DNA from: Boswellia sacra
Taxonomy: Eukaryota > Streptophyta > Magnoliopsida > Sapindales > Burseraceae
DNA length: 64,000 bases
NCBI GenBank assembly: GCA_013180625.2
Contig: SNVD02004677.1
Coordinates: 1 to 64,000 of the forward strand
Direction: 5' to 3'
Positions 22,963 to 33,301 of the stretch are shown here, one piece after another. Positions within the stretch are counted from its first letter, which is position 1. Every line of letters begins with the position of its first letter. The notes beneath the pieces are model-generated. The model was given only the letters and a program-made list of their open reading frames with translations. It made no database searches and was not told the DNA's origin. Made by a program: the position numbers and the translations under genes.

Positions 22963-24805
22963 CTAACCAAGCCTAGGAGACTTCCGAATAGGTGGAGCTA
23001 AGCTGCCAGGGCGTTTGACAGATTTTCGAGCAAAATGCTTAACTTTGCGCTTATGAGGAGACGTTTGCATAGCAGATGTGTCTGGTACTATTGAAGCTAC
23101 AACTGGGGCTGGGTGTGCAGCAGGAGCTGATGCTGGAGGAAATTTAGTGGTATCCGAGGAAGTGGCTGTAACTTCAGCAACTACTCTGCGAATATGTCTT
23201 TCAATTTTTTCCACACTGGTTTCAGTGTTTAGAGCAAGTGGTTGTGAAGATGGGACTGACGATGCTGGTGCTGGTAAAAGAGAAGATGGTGGAATAGGGA
23301 TGTCAACAGCTGCTACAGTTGAAGGAATGTCCAGTGATTCTGTGTCCGCAGATGGTGAAGGCTATTTTGTTTCGGTATCTACTTTTGTTGGTTCATCTGA
23401 TTCAGACTCATCACACAAAGTAGGAGCAGATTTTGCTATTTTCTGTTGCTTCTGACCAGATGACTTTTTCACCATTGTCAATTTCTTCTTTCCCTTGTGA
23501 ACACTGACTGGGACAAAAGTCTTGTTGGATTTTTTAGTTGGCTTCTGTGCTACTGCTTTGTCTTTCTTAACAGCAGGCTGTGTAGCTGGACTTGATGGAC
23601 TTGGAGTTCTGTGCTCAGATGGTGGTGTAGTGGTTTCAGGAATATCAGCAGCTGGTGATCTTGGTGCCATAGGTGCAGGTTCAGTTGCGGAAGCCATTGT
23701 GTGATGTGCTGTGGACTGAGCCTGTCCAAGAAACTAACTTTCCAACACAGATTGCTTGTGTTTAATGTCTTTTAAGTCCTACAAAATTTATGTCAAGGCA
23801 GTATTGATTAAGTCAAGTTTTTCCTCAACAGATTTCATTTGATTCTTCCTACTCTAGTGGGTTTGCAGGGAGATCAGTTTGATCATGTAATCTCTGAAGA
23901 AAACCCTTAGTGATTGATTTAGACAGTACCTCAGTTTGTTCAGAAGAACTGACAGAGACATTGTTCTGAGCAAGGATGCCTTGTATCAGACAGAGAAACA
24001 CAAGCAGATAGCAGTCTGATTGATAAGAACCAATTTGAACAATTGTTCTGTATGCTAAAAGTCCAAAGTTCACAGGCCTTTTAGTTCCTAGACAAAAAAT
24101 GAGTTTTAATCTATCTTCCCGAACCTGATTTTGGTGGGAAGAAGGGAACCGATCAAACTGAGCTATTTTGTGAAGCACACGGTATTTTTTCTTCAGATAT
24201 TTCTGGTCAAGGCCATCTCTAGGTTTCCATTTGATATCCGTTCGACCAGTAACTTCCTTGATAATATCAGCCATGTCAAATTCTTCATCAAGAGAATGCA
24301 TGCTTCCTATAGGAATGTCCATAAACGAATTTATGACATTGGGAGAAAATTTTACAAACTTTCCCCGACAATAGACTCTATGATAATGCATGCTCCTAGG
24401 ATCATCTATGGTGCTTAAAATGTTAGCACAGAATTCTTGAATCAAGGTTTTAACAGGGGGAAGAAAATTTGATACCGTTCGAGTCCAGTAATTGGACTCA
24501 ATCATCTCGCTGACACCATAAGAGTCGAAGTCTGAAAGTTTTACAGGTCGCTCTAGCTGAAGCTTCCTCTGTGAGGTCAACTTGTCGAACTTCTGTTTGA
24601 TTTCAGCCGTGAGAAATTTGTTGTACTTCAGCTTGATCTTTTCTTTGATTTTCTTTATTGGTACTTGCTCGTCAGCGCTCATGGTAGGATCAACTACTGT
24701 CTTGTCTTGTTTGTGTTGTGTTGGAGGTGACTGGCTACTATTATCACTTTCATGACCGGAGCCGTTTGAAGAAGAAACACTTGTTGTTGAGTTTGAAGAT
24801 GCCAT
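22963..24805 (-). pseudogene. Env-like region of Sirevirus E
   Basis: A Sirevirus-type extra reading frame downstream of pol, of unproven function. An intact 318-codon part (24805-23849) has a Ser/Asn-rich start, a Lys-rich helix-forming stretch, and a block with FLPPVKTLIQEFCANI, YHRVYCRGKFVKFSPNVI. That block resembles the 'putative plant transposon protein' domain found in these regions. A frameshift separates it from 23697-22963, which is Pro/Ala/Ser/Thr-rich, ends Lys/Arg-rich (KRKVKHFARKSVKRPG) and has one TAG at about 23359-23361. No clear signal peptide or membrane anchor is visible, so an envelope role is not supported here. Confidence 0.75.
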
Positions 24806-25638
24806 AGCTAGGGTTTCTAAACTGCAAAAATTTTTCAGAATAGAGACAGAGAGATGCGAGACAGGGAAGCAACTGTGGAAGAGGGATTATGTGAACAGGT
24901 AGAAGCCCACAAACTATTTGTTATATATACTAGGCCGATTTTTTAGGAAAATATTGATTTTCAATAAAACTCAATTAATTGTTTTTCCTTTCCAAAAACT
25001 GTCTAATAACTCCCTTCACAATTCAAATCAAATTTGAATTAAATTCAAAAATGGAGTACTAATAGAAAAAGGATTCCCGCAATTGATATTTCTCCCTTTT
25101 AATTCAATAATGCTGACATGGCAAAAATTTGACACATGGACACACAAGTAACTTAATTTTTTGAGAATAAGCACAAAGGATATTGTTATAAAAAAGGTAA
25201 CAGAACACAGTTATTTATATCATAACAGGAATATCTGAATTATCATATTTCTCATTCTAAAGAGCATAATTTTGGATTTGAGGGATTCACACATTTAGGC
25301 TTTATTTTGAAAATATTGAGTAAACAACTAGAGTATCCTTCTCACACACACAAAAGTTAGTCTCAATATAAATTTGCTAAATAATACAGTAGTTTTCACA
25401 CATGTATAGAGGTAGCCCTTTTCCATTTGAGTGGGTGACCTTACCATGTTTCCTAGATACAATGAAGCTACTCTCAATGGATGGCTTTCACACATCATAT
25501 ACTGGTAGCCCTCTCTGTATCTTTATTATTAACTAGTATTAAATTATTCACACAGTTTGTATCTCAACTCAGAAACATGCTAATTTAGAAGGAAAATTAT
25601 GATACTACAGATATCAATAGCATAATAGAATACTGTGT
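24806..25638 (-). other. Spacer between Sirevirus pol and env-like region
   Basis: AT-rich, no open frame worth reporting on either strand. A spacer between pol and the env-like frame is usual in this lineage. Confidence 0.6.
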
Positions 25639-26353
25639 TCAATCATATAACTGACAGATACCTAAGGCTTTTCTTAGATTTTCAAATTTTGTTGTGTCCA
25701 ATGCCTTGGTGAACAAGTCAGCCAGTTGTTTATCTGTGGAGATGTGCTCAATGTGTATCATCTTATATTCCACTAGTTCCCTTATAAAATGGTATCTAAT
25801 ATCAATGTGTTTTGTTCTAGAATGCTGAACAGGATTTTTAGAAATATTTATGGCACTAGTATTATCACAAAACATAGTAATGGGTTTCTGTTTTATACCA
25901 TAATCACTCAACATTTGCTTTATCCACAACAGTTGTGTACAACAACTCCCTGCTGCTATGTATTCGGCTTCAGCTGTAGATAAGAAAATTGAATTCTGCT
26001 TCTTACTGTGCCATGAAACCAAGTTAATACCAAGGTAAAAACAACCTGCTGAAGTGCTTTTTCTGTCATCTGCATTCCCTGCCCAATCTGCATCACTGAA
26101 CCCTGTAAGACAATCATTTGTATTTTTAGAAAACCATTTTCCATAATCATATGTTCCATGAACATACCTGATGATTCTCTTTGCTACTACAAGATGAGAT
26201 TCTTTAGGATTTGCTTGAAACCTTGCACAAAGTCCTACACTAAAGCTCAAATCTGGTCTGCTTGTTGTGAGGTAAAGTAGGCTGCCAATAATGCTTCGGT
26301 ATAAGCTTGCATCAACTTCTTTTCCTGCATTATCTTTTGAAAGTTTTAGATTA
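25639..26353 (-). pseudogene. Pol of Sirevirus E, RNase H part
   Basis: Continues the copia RT after the solo LTR F. The frame shows LYRSIIGSLLYLTTSRPDLS, DADWAGNADDRKSTSA, STAEAEYIAA, FCDNTSAI and KHIDIRYHFIRE, and ends in FTKALDTTKFENLRKALGI before the stop at 25639. These are the standard copia RNase H blocks, with the catalytic D, E and D residues in DADW, AEAEY and CDN present. This segment is itself uninterrupted, so pol decay was late or limited here. Codons upstream of 26354 belong to the solo LTR and are not pol. Confidence 0.93.
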
Positions 26354-26358
26354 GTACT
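26354..26358. repeat. Left TSD of solo LTR F (GTACT)
   Basis: Repeated at 28241-28245 directly outside the terminal TG/CA. Confidence 0.93.
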
Positions 26359-28240
26359 TGTTGACCCAGGTATGGCAACCCAAGAGGGGGGGTGAATTGG
26401 GTTTTTATTTATAAAAACAGATTTAGAAAACTTTTCTTGAAAGATCAAAATTATTTAAATCTTTCCTTGAAAACAAAGGTGAAGAAGATAAAAATAGAAT
26501 GCAATCAAGAGAATGGCAAATAAAGAACAATCACAAGTACAAGTAAATATAAAGAGGAAAGGGATAGAGAGAGTGCAAACTCAATTTACGTGGTTCGGCA
26601 AACCTTGCCTACATCCACGGGCTCCTAGCTCCACGAGCTAAGCTTTACACTAAGTTGTAGAAATCTTTACAACTTGCTTGATGAACAACCTCTCCAAGAC
26701 TTTTTCCTTCAACCTTTGATAACACCACACCAAGAGTTCTTCTTGATGAACAACCTCACCAAGGCAACTTCCTTCAACCCTTGACAACACCACACCAAGA
26801 GCTCTTCTTGATGAACAACCTCACCAAGGCAACTTCCTTCAACTCTTGATAACACCACACCAAGAGTTCTTCTTGATGAACAACCTCACCAAGGCAACTT
26901 CCTTCAACCATTGATAACACCACACCAAGAGTTCTTCTTGATGAACAACCTCACCAAGGCAACTTCCTTCAACCCTTGATAACACCACACCAAGAGTTCT
27001 TCTTGATGAACAACCTCACCAAGGAAATAGTTCTCTCAAGGATAACTTTTATCTTTTACAAGAAAATCTCACTCTCACCACAATACAAGAACAAAGATAA
27101 TTTCTACAACAAAAGTATAACTCTCTTCAAAGAGTAGATAAAGAATATAAAAGCTCTCTAGACTTGATATTTCTCTTGTTTTTTGCTTGATAGATGCTTC
27201 TCTTCACTTCTTGAATGCATGGGAGAAGGGCTCCTTTCATAGGCAAATGAGATGAACTTAATCAAGTGAAGATACCAACTCCAAATTTTCTGCCCACCAT
27301 AAAAATTGTAATCTTATCTGCCATTTTTGTCAATGTTCTGTTTGAAATTTGAAAATATGCAAAACAGAAAAGATCTTCAAAATTGAATAAGCTTTCCAAC
27401 GCATCAAGAACCAAGTCATTTGGATATCTGTATCTCAAGATATAGCCAAAATAGCATTCGGTGCTCATGTGACTTGATTTTTCTTCCACCGACTTGCATG
27501 TGTATTATGTCAGCCTTCCATTTGAAATTTGAATTTCTTCAAAGAATATGAAATCTGTTCCATTGAATCATCTTTCCAATTCCACATAAAACAAGTCATT
27601 TGGATATCTCTAACTCAAGATATGGACAAAACATCATTCGATGCTCATATGAGTTGATTTTTCTTCTCTGTGTCAGTCTACCGAATTGCATGTCAATTAT
27701 GTCAGCATTCCATTTGAAATTTGAATTTCTTCAAAACATATGAAATGTTCCTCATTAAGTCCTCTTTGCAATGCCACAAGAATAAAGTCATTTTGATATT
27801 TCTAGCTCAAGATATGTCCAAAAGGGTATTTGGTGCTCATGTCAACTGCTTCCATTTGTCTTTCAAATTGCATGATGATTTGGACAAGCTTGCACTTGAA
27901 TTTTGAATTTCTTTAAAACATATGAAATGTTATAAATTGAGTAATCTTTCCAAAGGATCAAGAATCATGTCATTTGGACATCTATAGAGATATATATGAC
28001 CAATTGATTGAACATTACTCATGTGTCACATTCCTTGAGTCAAACCTTGTTCTTAAACTTTGGTGCCTTTAACATGTAGTCTTCTCCTTAGCTTCAACAC
28101 TTCATTTTAATAAGCCTTTTCTTGATTTTACAATTATTTCAATGATATTACTCTTGCACATAAATAAACATGTTAGTAAATCTCAATGAATCAATGTGTA
28201 TTGTTATCATCAAAATTATCATGTAGCCTTAAGGCTAACA
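26359..28240. mobile_element. Element F: solo LTR inserted in Sirevirus pol
   Basis: 1882 bases with TGTTGACCC at one end and GGCTAACA at the other, short TGTT/AACA inverted ends, and a perfect 5-bp duplication GTACT. No PBS, coding domain or second LTR is inside, so it is best read as a solo LTR left by LTR-LTR recombination. A short non-autonomous element is the alternative. It contains the CAACCCAAGAGGGGGGGTGA leader known from plant LTRs, a 65-bp tandem array and, at 27280-27960, several copies of a phrase with TTTGAAATTTGAATTTCTTC and TCATTTGGATATCT. It includes no credible gene. Confidence 0.85.
26680..27025. repeat. 65-bp tandem repeat array in solo LTR F
   Basis: Five full units start at 26680, 26745, 26810, 26875 and 26940, and a partial one at 27005. 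Each begins GATGAACAACCTC and ends CCAAGAGTTCTTCTT. The exact 65-base period and few differences point to recent unequal crossing-over or slippage. Confidence 0.95.
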
Positions 28241-28245
28241 GTACT
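28241..28245. repeat. Right TSD of solo LTR F (GTACT)
   Basis: Same five bases as 26354-26358. Removing F with one TSD copy rejoins the copia RT frame. Confidence 0.93.
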
Positions 28246-28948
28246 GATAGGAGTTTTCATTGGTTTTGCATCCTCAAGCCCAAATTTCTTTACAAGATTT
28301 TTGGCATATTTTGATTGAGATATAAATATCCCATCATTCATTTGCTTAACCTGCAATCCAAGAAAGAAATTTAATTCTCCCACCATGCTCATCTCAAATT
28401 CTTCCTGCATCAACTTAACAAACTCATTAATTTTGCTTTTGTTAGTTGATACGAAAACAATGTCATCAACATATATTTGAGCAACAATAAAATAGTTAGA
28501 TGCATGTTTGATAAACAAAGTCTTATCATTGTTGCCTCTTCTATAACCTCTTTTGATCAAAAAAATTTGTCAACCTTTCATACCAAGCTCTAGGAGCTTG
28601 TTTCAAACCATATAAAGCTTTGTGTAATTTGTACACAAAATCTGGATTTTTAGGATCTTCAAATTCTTTATGCTGATCAACAAAAACTTCTTCATTGAGA
28701 TAGCCATTTAAAAATACAATTTTAACATCCATTTGGTACAACTTAAACTCAAGCAAACAAGCAATTGCAAGTAGTAATCTGATTGACTCAAGTCTAGCTA
28801 CAGGTGCAAAGGTTTCATCAAAGTCTATGCCTTCAACTTGTGTGTAACCTTGTGCAACTAACCTAGCTTTATTTCTAACTACTTGTCCACTTTCATTAAT
28901 TTTATTTTTGAAAATCTATTTAGTTTCGATGACATTTGTGTCATTTGG
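28246..28948 (-). pseudogene. Pol of Sirevirus E, reverse transcriptase part
   Basis: Minus frames carry [71 protein letters not shown] (the catalytic YVDD box) and EFEMSMVGELNFFLGLQV. The frame changes in the A-run near 28560, between [10 protein letters not shown] and KRGYRRGN, by a small indel. The upstream end breaks off at 28948 against the LTR of D. The closest match by motif is the Sirevirus lineage. Confidence 0.9.
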
Positions 28949-30319
28949 TGACACATCCGAAAAAGGATTGCCTCCCAAGTATATGAGTGTCGAAGTAATA
29001 AACCCGGTGAGACCGGGGTCGATCCACGAGGAAGGGAATTTTAGCGCTACAAACTATAAAGTAAACAAATATGATATGGATGATTCAAAGGGATGTCAAG
29101 ATAATATCAACAAGTATGAGTAAAGAACAAATTCTTAAACAATAAATAAGAATAACACAAGAGAAATTCACACAATAATAATGAGAGCTAAGGTTAGGGG
29201 ATCCGCCCTTGATATATCAAATAAGGATAAGTAACCCATTTAGTTATATGAATTATATTTGTTTCGTTACCAATATTTATACCACTTCTTGTAAATGGGT
29301 TCAAGCATCCAATGTGCCAATCACCATATGTCTACAACAAATCAAGGTTCCTAACTAGATTCGTGTCGGTAAGGAAGAACCATACATCATCTAGAAAGGA
29401 TCCAAGCATTTGATGTGCCAAGGATTGTCGACAAGGGATCAAGACCTCCACTTTACGAGTGGTGTCAAGATTGATTAAGAAAATAAATATAAATCATATA
29501 AAATAAACAACACAAGATTACGATTATTAAGCACATACCAAGGCTTAGAGAATCCTTATTCTCATATCAAGGGTTTCACCCTTTCACCTTAGCAGGAGAG
29601 AAATTAGAAAGACATTATAAGAGAAAGAACACAAATTATAAGAAAAAGGAAATTCATTAATAACATAGAAATACAAGAGAGGAAAACAATACAAGATCCC
29701 AGCAAAGGCCAAGATGCCCCAATGGGTCACAAGGCACCTCTATTTATAGATACATTCAGGGGCAAACTTGTCAAATTACAAAGGAATAATTGTCAAATAT
29801 TAGATACACCAACTTTGACAATTGGGGTAATTAGGTGAACCAACTTTGACCACCGATTTTGACCTTGAATTATTGTGAATTTTAATCGTATGTCTTCATG
29901 AAAGTCCTAGATATTTCTCTCAGCTTTCTAGAACATCTTGATTCATATGATTTGGATACGTATTCTGAGAGATATGGTCCAAATACTGAGGTCTGGTCAG
30001 ACTGGGCTGAGACTGTAGATAGGTTCACTTCAAACCCAATTTTGGTCCACTAAGAGCCCGAATTTGATGATACTTGTGAAATGCGATCTTGTAGATATTT
30101 AAATCATCTTTCCAAAACATTAAGATTTGCACCATTCTGATCTATAAATAGAAAGTTATGCCCATTTTACCGAACCTACATCAAAACCAAAATTAAGAGA
30201 AAGTTAATTCAAAGGATGTAAAGACTAAAAATATGCTTAAGTTGAGGAATTTAATGACACTATTAATACAATATGATGAATTAAACTCTTATTAAGCATA
30301 CATATTTAAGTGTTCATCA
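28949..30319 (-). repeat. 3' LTR of element D
   Basis: 1371 bases. On the plus strand it runs from TGACACATCCGAAAAAGG to AAGTGTTCATCA. Minus-strand TATAAATA at 29748-29741. Same family as the A and C LTRs. Confidence 0.95.
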
Positions 30320-30355
30320 CACCCCCCAACCAGTTTATTGCTAGTCCCTAGCAAT
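30320..30355 (-). promoter_or_regulatory. Hairpin and polypurine tract of element D
   Basis: Minus-strand GGTTGGGGGGTG beside the LTR; the ATTGCTAG/CTAGCAAT hairpin is at 30337-30355. Confidence 0.85.
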
Positions 30356-31658
30356 TAAAGCGTTATTATTTAGAAGTGATTTATAGAATTTTACATTCAA
30401 GGTGGTCATTATTGCACTCTCCTTGATTTTATCCAAATAAACAAACTCTCAACCGATTTTTTTTTAATGACTCATGTACCCTTCAGTCAAGATATCAATA
30501 AACCTTCTTTTTGTGCTCAGTCAACACATGACTATGGGGCTTATTAGAAAGAAGCCATATCGGTTCTAATATTTGTTAAGGCTAACAACTGTAGGTAGGG
30601 GGCATTCATTTATTATATATATATATATATATATATGTTTTTTTTTAAAGAATGCATCTTTAACCCATGTAGCGAGCCTTAGGCTAATGACTCCCAGACC
30701 AGTCTGCCTTAGGGCATTAGGTGTTAAGACACCCCTACAAGCTTAACGACTCGGGTTGCTGATGCTTTATTTTTGCTTAGAAGCTTGTGGATAGTGCAAT
30801 GTTCAATCCCATTAAGCTTTCTCCTTAATCCATGTAGCGAGCATTGGGCCAATAGCTCCCAAACCAGTTGGTCTTAGGGTATTAGGTGTTGAGGCACCCC
30901 CCGGGCTTAATTGCTCGAATTAAGGAGGCTACGAGACCAAACTTATCCACAATTGCTTTTTTTTTCTTCTTTTTTTTCACTCTTTTTTTTTTTGCTTTTT
31001 TTTCTTTCTTTTTTTTTCTTTTTTTTTAACTTTCCCCTTCCTTTGTGTTGTTATCCTAAACAAAACAAAAGAACTCAAATATTACAACATTTCATTTTGC
31101 CACCCACAATCATGCATCAAGGTATGTGTGTGTGTATGAAGAAAGGTTCATGAATACTTGCTTAATGAGTACATAAGCACACAATTTATTAAATGACAAG
31201 GTTATGAGAGTTCATAGATTTGAATAATTCAAAGTGAAATGAATAAGACCTCCTTGTTATAAAATTCAAAAATCAAGACTAAATAATATCAAGTTAGCTA
31301 AAATGAGTTCACAAAATCAAAATAAAATGACAAATTGGTTAGAATGGGTTTCAAGAGTTCAAACTGGTCCTCCTTACTCTGCCATTCCTGACCCAGAATG
31401 CGTCTCAAGAGGATTTGAACTCCTTACGCCGCACTCTGAATCTAATTACTAACTCGCTTTTTTTTTTTTTTTCAAGAAAAAGAAAATTCAAAACATACTT
31501 ATGTCTACTATCCTTCCCCCCCAACCAAATGAAGCATTGTCCTCAATGTTTAAATGTAGAGAGATAAAGGATATGAGACATTACCTGAAGCTTTTGTTAT
31601 TCAAGAGAGATGACCTAAAAGGCTGACTAAATAAAATAAAATAAAGCACAAGAAAACA
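30356..31658 (-). other. Non-coding 3' region of element D
   Basis: Collinear with 569-1907 of A and 15650-16928 of C: repeat pair (30658-30755 and 30829-30918), long poly-T/poly-C run at 30955-31035, and the block with CAGAGTGCGGCG near 31430. The plus frame at 30911-31153 is only the poly-T run. Confidence 0.75.
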
Positions 31659-32309
31659 TTACAAACGGAGATTCAGATCCAATTTGAACTTTTTGTTTTG
31701 CACTCCTGCCCAATTAATTTGAGTACTAGCTGGGTCAGGTTCATACTCAACTTCTTGTAATTTGTCAAGTAACTCATCAGCAGAAGTGGCAGAAACAAGG
31801 ATCTGTCTCGCCCAATGTGGGATAAAATTTTGTTCTACAGCTGCATCAACAAAACTTATTAAAGGATCAAAGAAATTGTTAACATTCAACAAACCTATGG
31901 GTTTTTGATGGAGGTTCAGTTGGGCCCAAGAGGCAATTTAAAAAATTTCTTCAAAAGTACCAAAGCCACTTGGTAAAGCAATAAAGGCATCTGAATTGAT
32001 GAGCATATGTGCCATGCGTTCATGCATAGAGGAGACTTCTAACTCATGCCCAACCGTTTTTCCAACAATGCTTTCTATAGCCAAAGCTTTAGGAATAACT
32101 CCTAAAACTTGACTACCTCCTACACGTGCAGCTCTGGACACACAACCCATTAACCCGAGGCTACCTCCCCCATAAACCACATGAATCTTTCTTTCAGCTA
32201 GTAGTCTACCAAGATAATTTGTTGCCTCGACAAACTCTTCACTTTTACCTGATCGAGATCCACATAATACACAAATCTTTTGGATTCGATGTTTTGAAGT
32301 TCCCTCCAT
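31659..32309 (-). pseudogene. LOG-like cytokinin riboside 5'-monophosphate phosphoribohydrolase captured by element D; full length with one stop
   Basis: LOG enzymes cleave cytokinin nucleotides to the active base and ribose 5-phosphate. From ATG 32309 the frame runs 216 codons to TAA 31659, close to the normal family length of about 210-220. The only nonsense codon is TAA at 31940-31938 (codon 124). Visible blocks are CVLCGSRSG (residues 13-21), VYGGGSLGLMG (45-55), VLGVIPKAL, SSMHERM, then LPSGFGTFEE (112-121), then GLLNVNNFFD and PEPDP-like EYEPDP near the end. The signature PGGxGTxxE has Ser for the second residue (PSG). No introns, although plant LOG genes have several, so the source was probably an mRNA. 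It lies in sense with the element, 1.3 kb before the 3' LTR. Loss of function is likely but recent. Confidence 0.92.
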
Positions 32310-32530
32310 GTTTATGCAACTCTCTAACTATGTGTGAAGAAGAGAACAAAAGATGTGGTATTTATGGAGTGTAAAAAGGTATGCTAATGATGACATCCAA
32401 ATAGGTAGCTCGGCTGCTTGTCGAAAAATTCAACAATTATGCATAGAAATTCAAAAAAGATGATGAAATAAGACACCATAAGTCAAACAAAAGATACAAA
32501 TTCAAAAATGACAGCTATAAGACATCAAAA
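32310..32530 (-). promoter_or_regulatory. Leader and possible own promoter of the LOG cassette
   Basis: These bases separate LOG from the part shared with element C and belong to the cassette. An ATAAATA box (32365-32359, minus strand) lies about 50 bases before the ATG. Near the outer border ATTCAAAAATGA occurs twice within about 45 bases (around 32480-32540), which may mark the capture junction. Promoter activity is inference only. Confidence 0.4.
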
Positions 32531-32626
32531 TTCAAAAATGATGGCACGCATGCATATGTACAGGTAGTTGTGACTGTGGCTCACATCTTCCTCTGGTTTT
32601 TCGTCCAGAAACGGCTTAAACACCTT

Positions 32627-33118
32627 CTATGAGTTGGGGATATGCTTCCCATCCAGTTTTCTTATAAACTGGCAAACAGGGTCGTTTTGAGTCAGATTCC
32701 CAAGACTATAGCGTTCCTGCTCATCTCGGAATTGTGTCCATAAGTTAAAAATTTCACGCTGCACAAGTCCACAAGAATGCGTCTCAAGAGTCACTCGGAT
32801 ATCATCCAAAGACTCCCTACTCAGTCCATTCTTAATGAACTGTAGTTTATCCTCTCGATTATTAGACAAATATCCCAAGGAGTGGCAACGCTGATTACAA
32901 GTCCATCTTGCACATTTGGGACAAACTTGTAACCTTTTCGCTCTTCGCTTTTTGGCGTAAGAGCTTTTTCCCATACCTGGCATGTGAGAAACAAGATTAT
33001 CTGAAAATTCATAAGAAAATCGAACCTTGGCTTCAATTAACCATCTTACTTCGACAGGAATATCCTTACACATCAACATCCTTAGTCTTTCTGCACGAGC
33101 TTTGTAAATTTTAAGCAA
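32627..33118 (-). CDS. Accessory ORF of element D, 163 residues, unknown function
   Basis: An intact frame from ATG 33118 to TAG 32627, between integrase and the LOG cassette. It is Arg/Lys-rich in the first half (SYAKKRRAKRL), then has a Cys/His cluster VCPKCARWTCNQRCHSLG around residues 64-81 that could bind one zinc ion (C-x2-C-x4-C-x3-C-H), and an acidic, helix-prone C-terminus (LWTQFRDEQERYSLGN). The last 26 codons are preserved in element C. It stands where Athila elements carry an env-like frame, but I see no signal peptide or membrane anchor. Nucleic-acid binding is a guess from composition. Confidence 0.6.
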   Translation of the reverse strand: MLKIYKARAERLRMLMCKDIPVEVRWLIEAKVRFSYEFSDNLVSHMPGMGKSSYAKKRRAKRLQVCPKCARWTCNQRCHSLGYLSNNREDKLQFIKNGLSRESLDDIRVTLETHSCGLVQREIFNLWTQFRDEQERYSLGNLTQNDPVCQFIRKLDGKHIPNS

Positions 33119-33301
33119 ATCATTTGAGGAAGAGAGGGAAAATGTTTGTGCAAATTTGAGAGAATGGTATCCATGTGAAGAAAATGAGAGAGAAGAAAAG
33201 AAAATGGATGCAAGGTGAGCAACAGTTTTTAGGGAACTGAAAAACCGACTTTAAATGTCATAGAGTACCGTATCCGCCACTTGACCGGGAAAAATCAATC
33301 C

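Larger units (their letters stand above)
21400..28948 (-). mobile_element. Element E: truncated Ty1/copia Sirevirus with env-like region
   Basis: On the minus strand the order is RT, RNase H, spacer, env-like region, a polypurine tract AAAAAGGGGGAGAT and a 3' LTR: the layout of Sireviruses (Pseudoviridae). The 5' part (LTR, gag, protease, integrase and the RT start) is missing beyond 28948, where the LTR of element D begins. A 1.9-kb solo LTR (F) splits pol. The TSD cannot be tested because one end is lost; the base before the LTR on the left follows ACAAG. Confidence 0.9.

Noticed and set aside
23078..23704. Two plus-strand open frames (125 and 60 codons)
   Set aside because: They are antisense shadows of the Pro/Ser/Ala-rich env-like region on the minus strand.
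26680..27025. Regular 65-bp array that could suggest a CRISPR-like repeat
   Set aside because: Units are contiguous without unique spacers, and the sequence is a plant LTR; it is a simple tandem array.
30911..31153. Plus-strand 80-codon frame with many Phe, similar to frames at 1069-1326 and 16143-16382 on the other strand
   Set aside because: All three are readings of the same homopolymer run in the non-coding 3' region of elements A, C and D.
31659..32309. A normal host LOG gene that happens to have elements beside it
   Set aside because: It lies between the PBS and polypurine tract of one LTR pair, lacks introns, and a second copy has the same element context in A.
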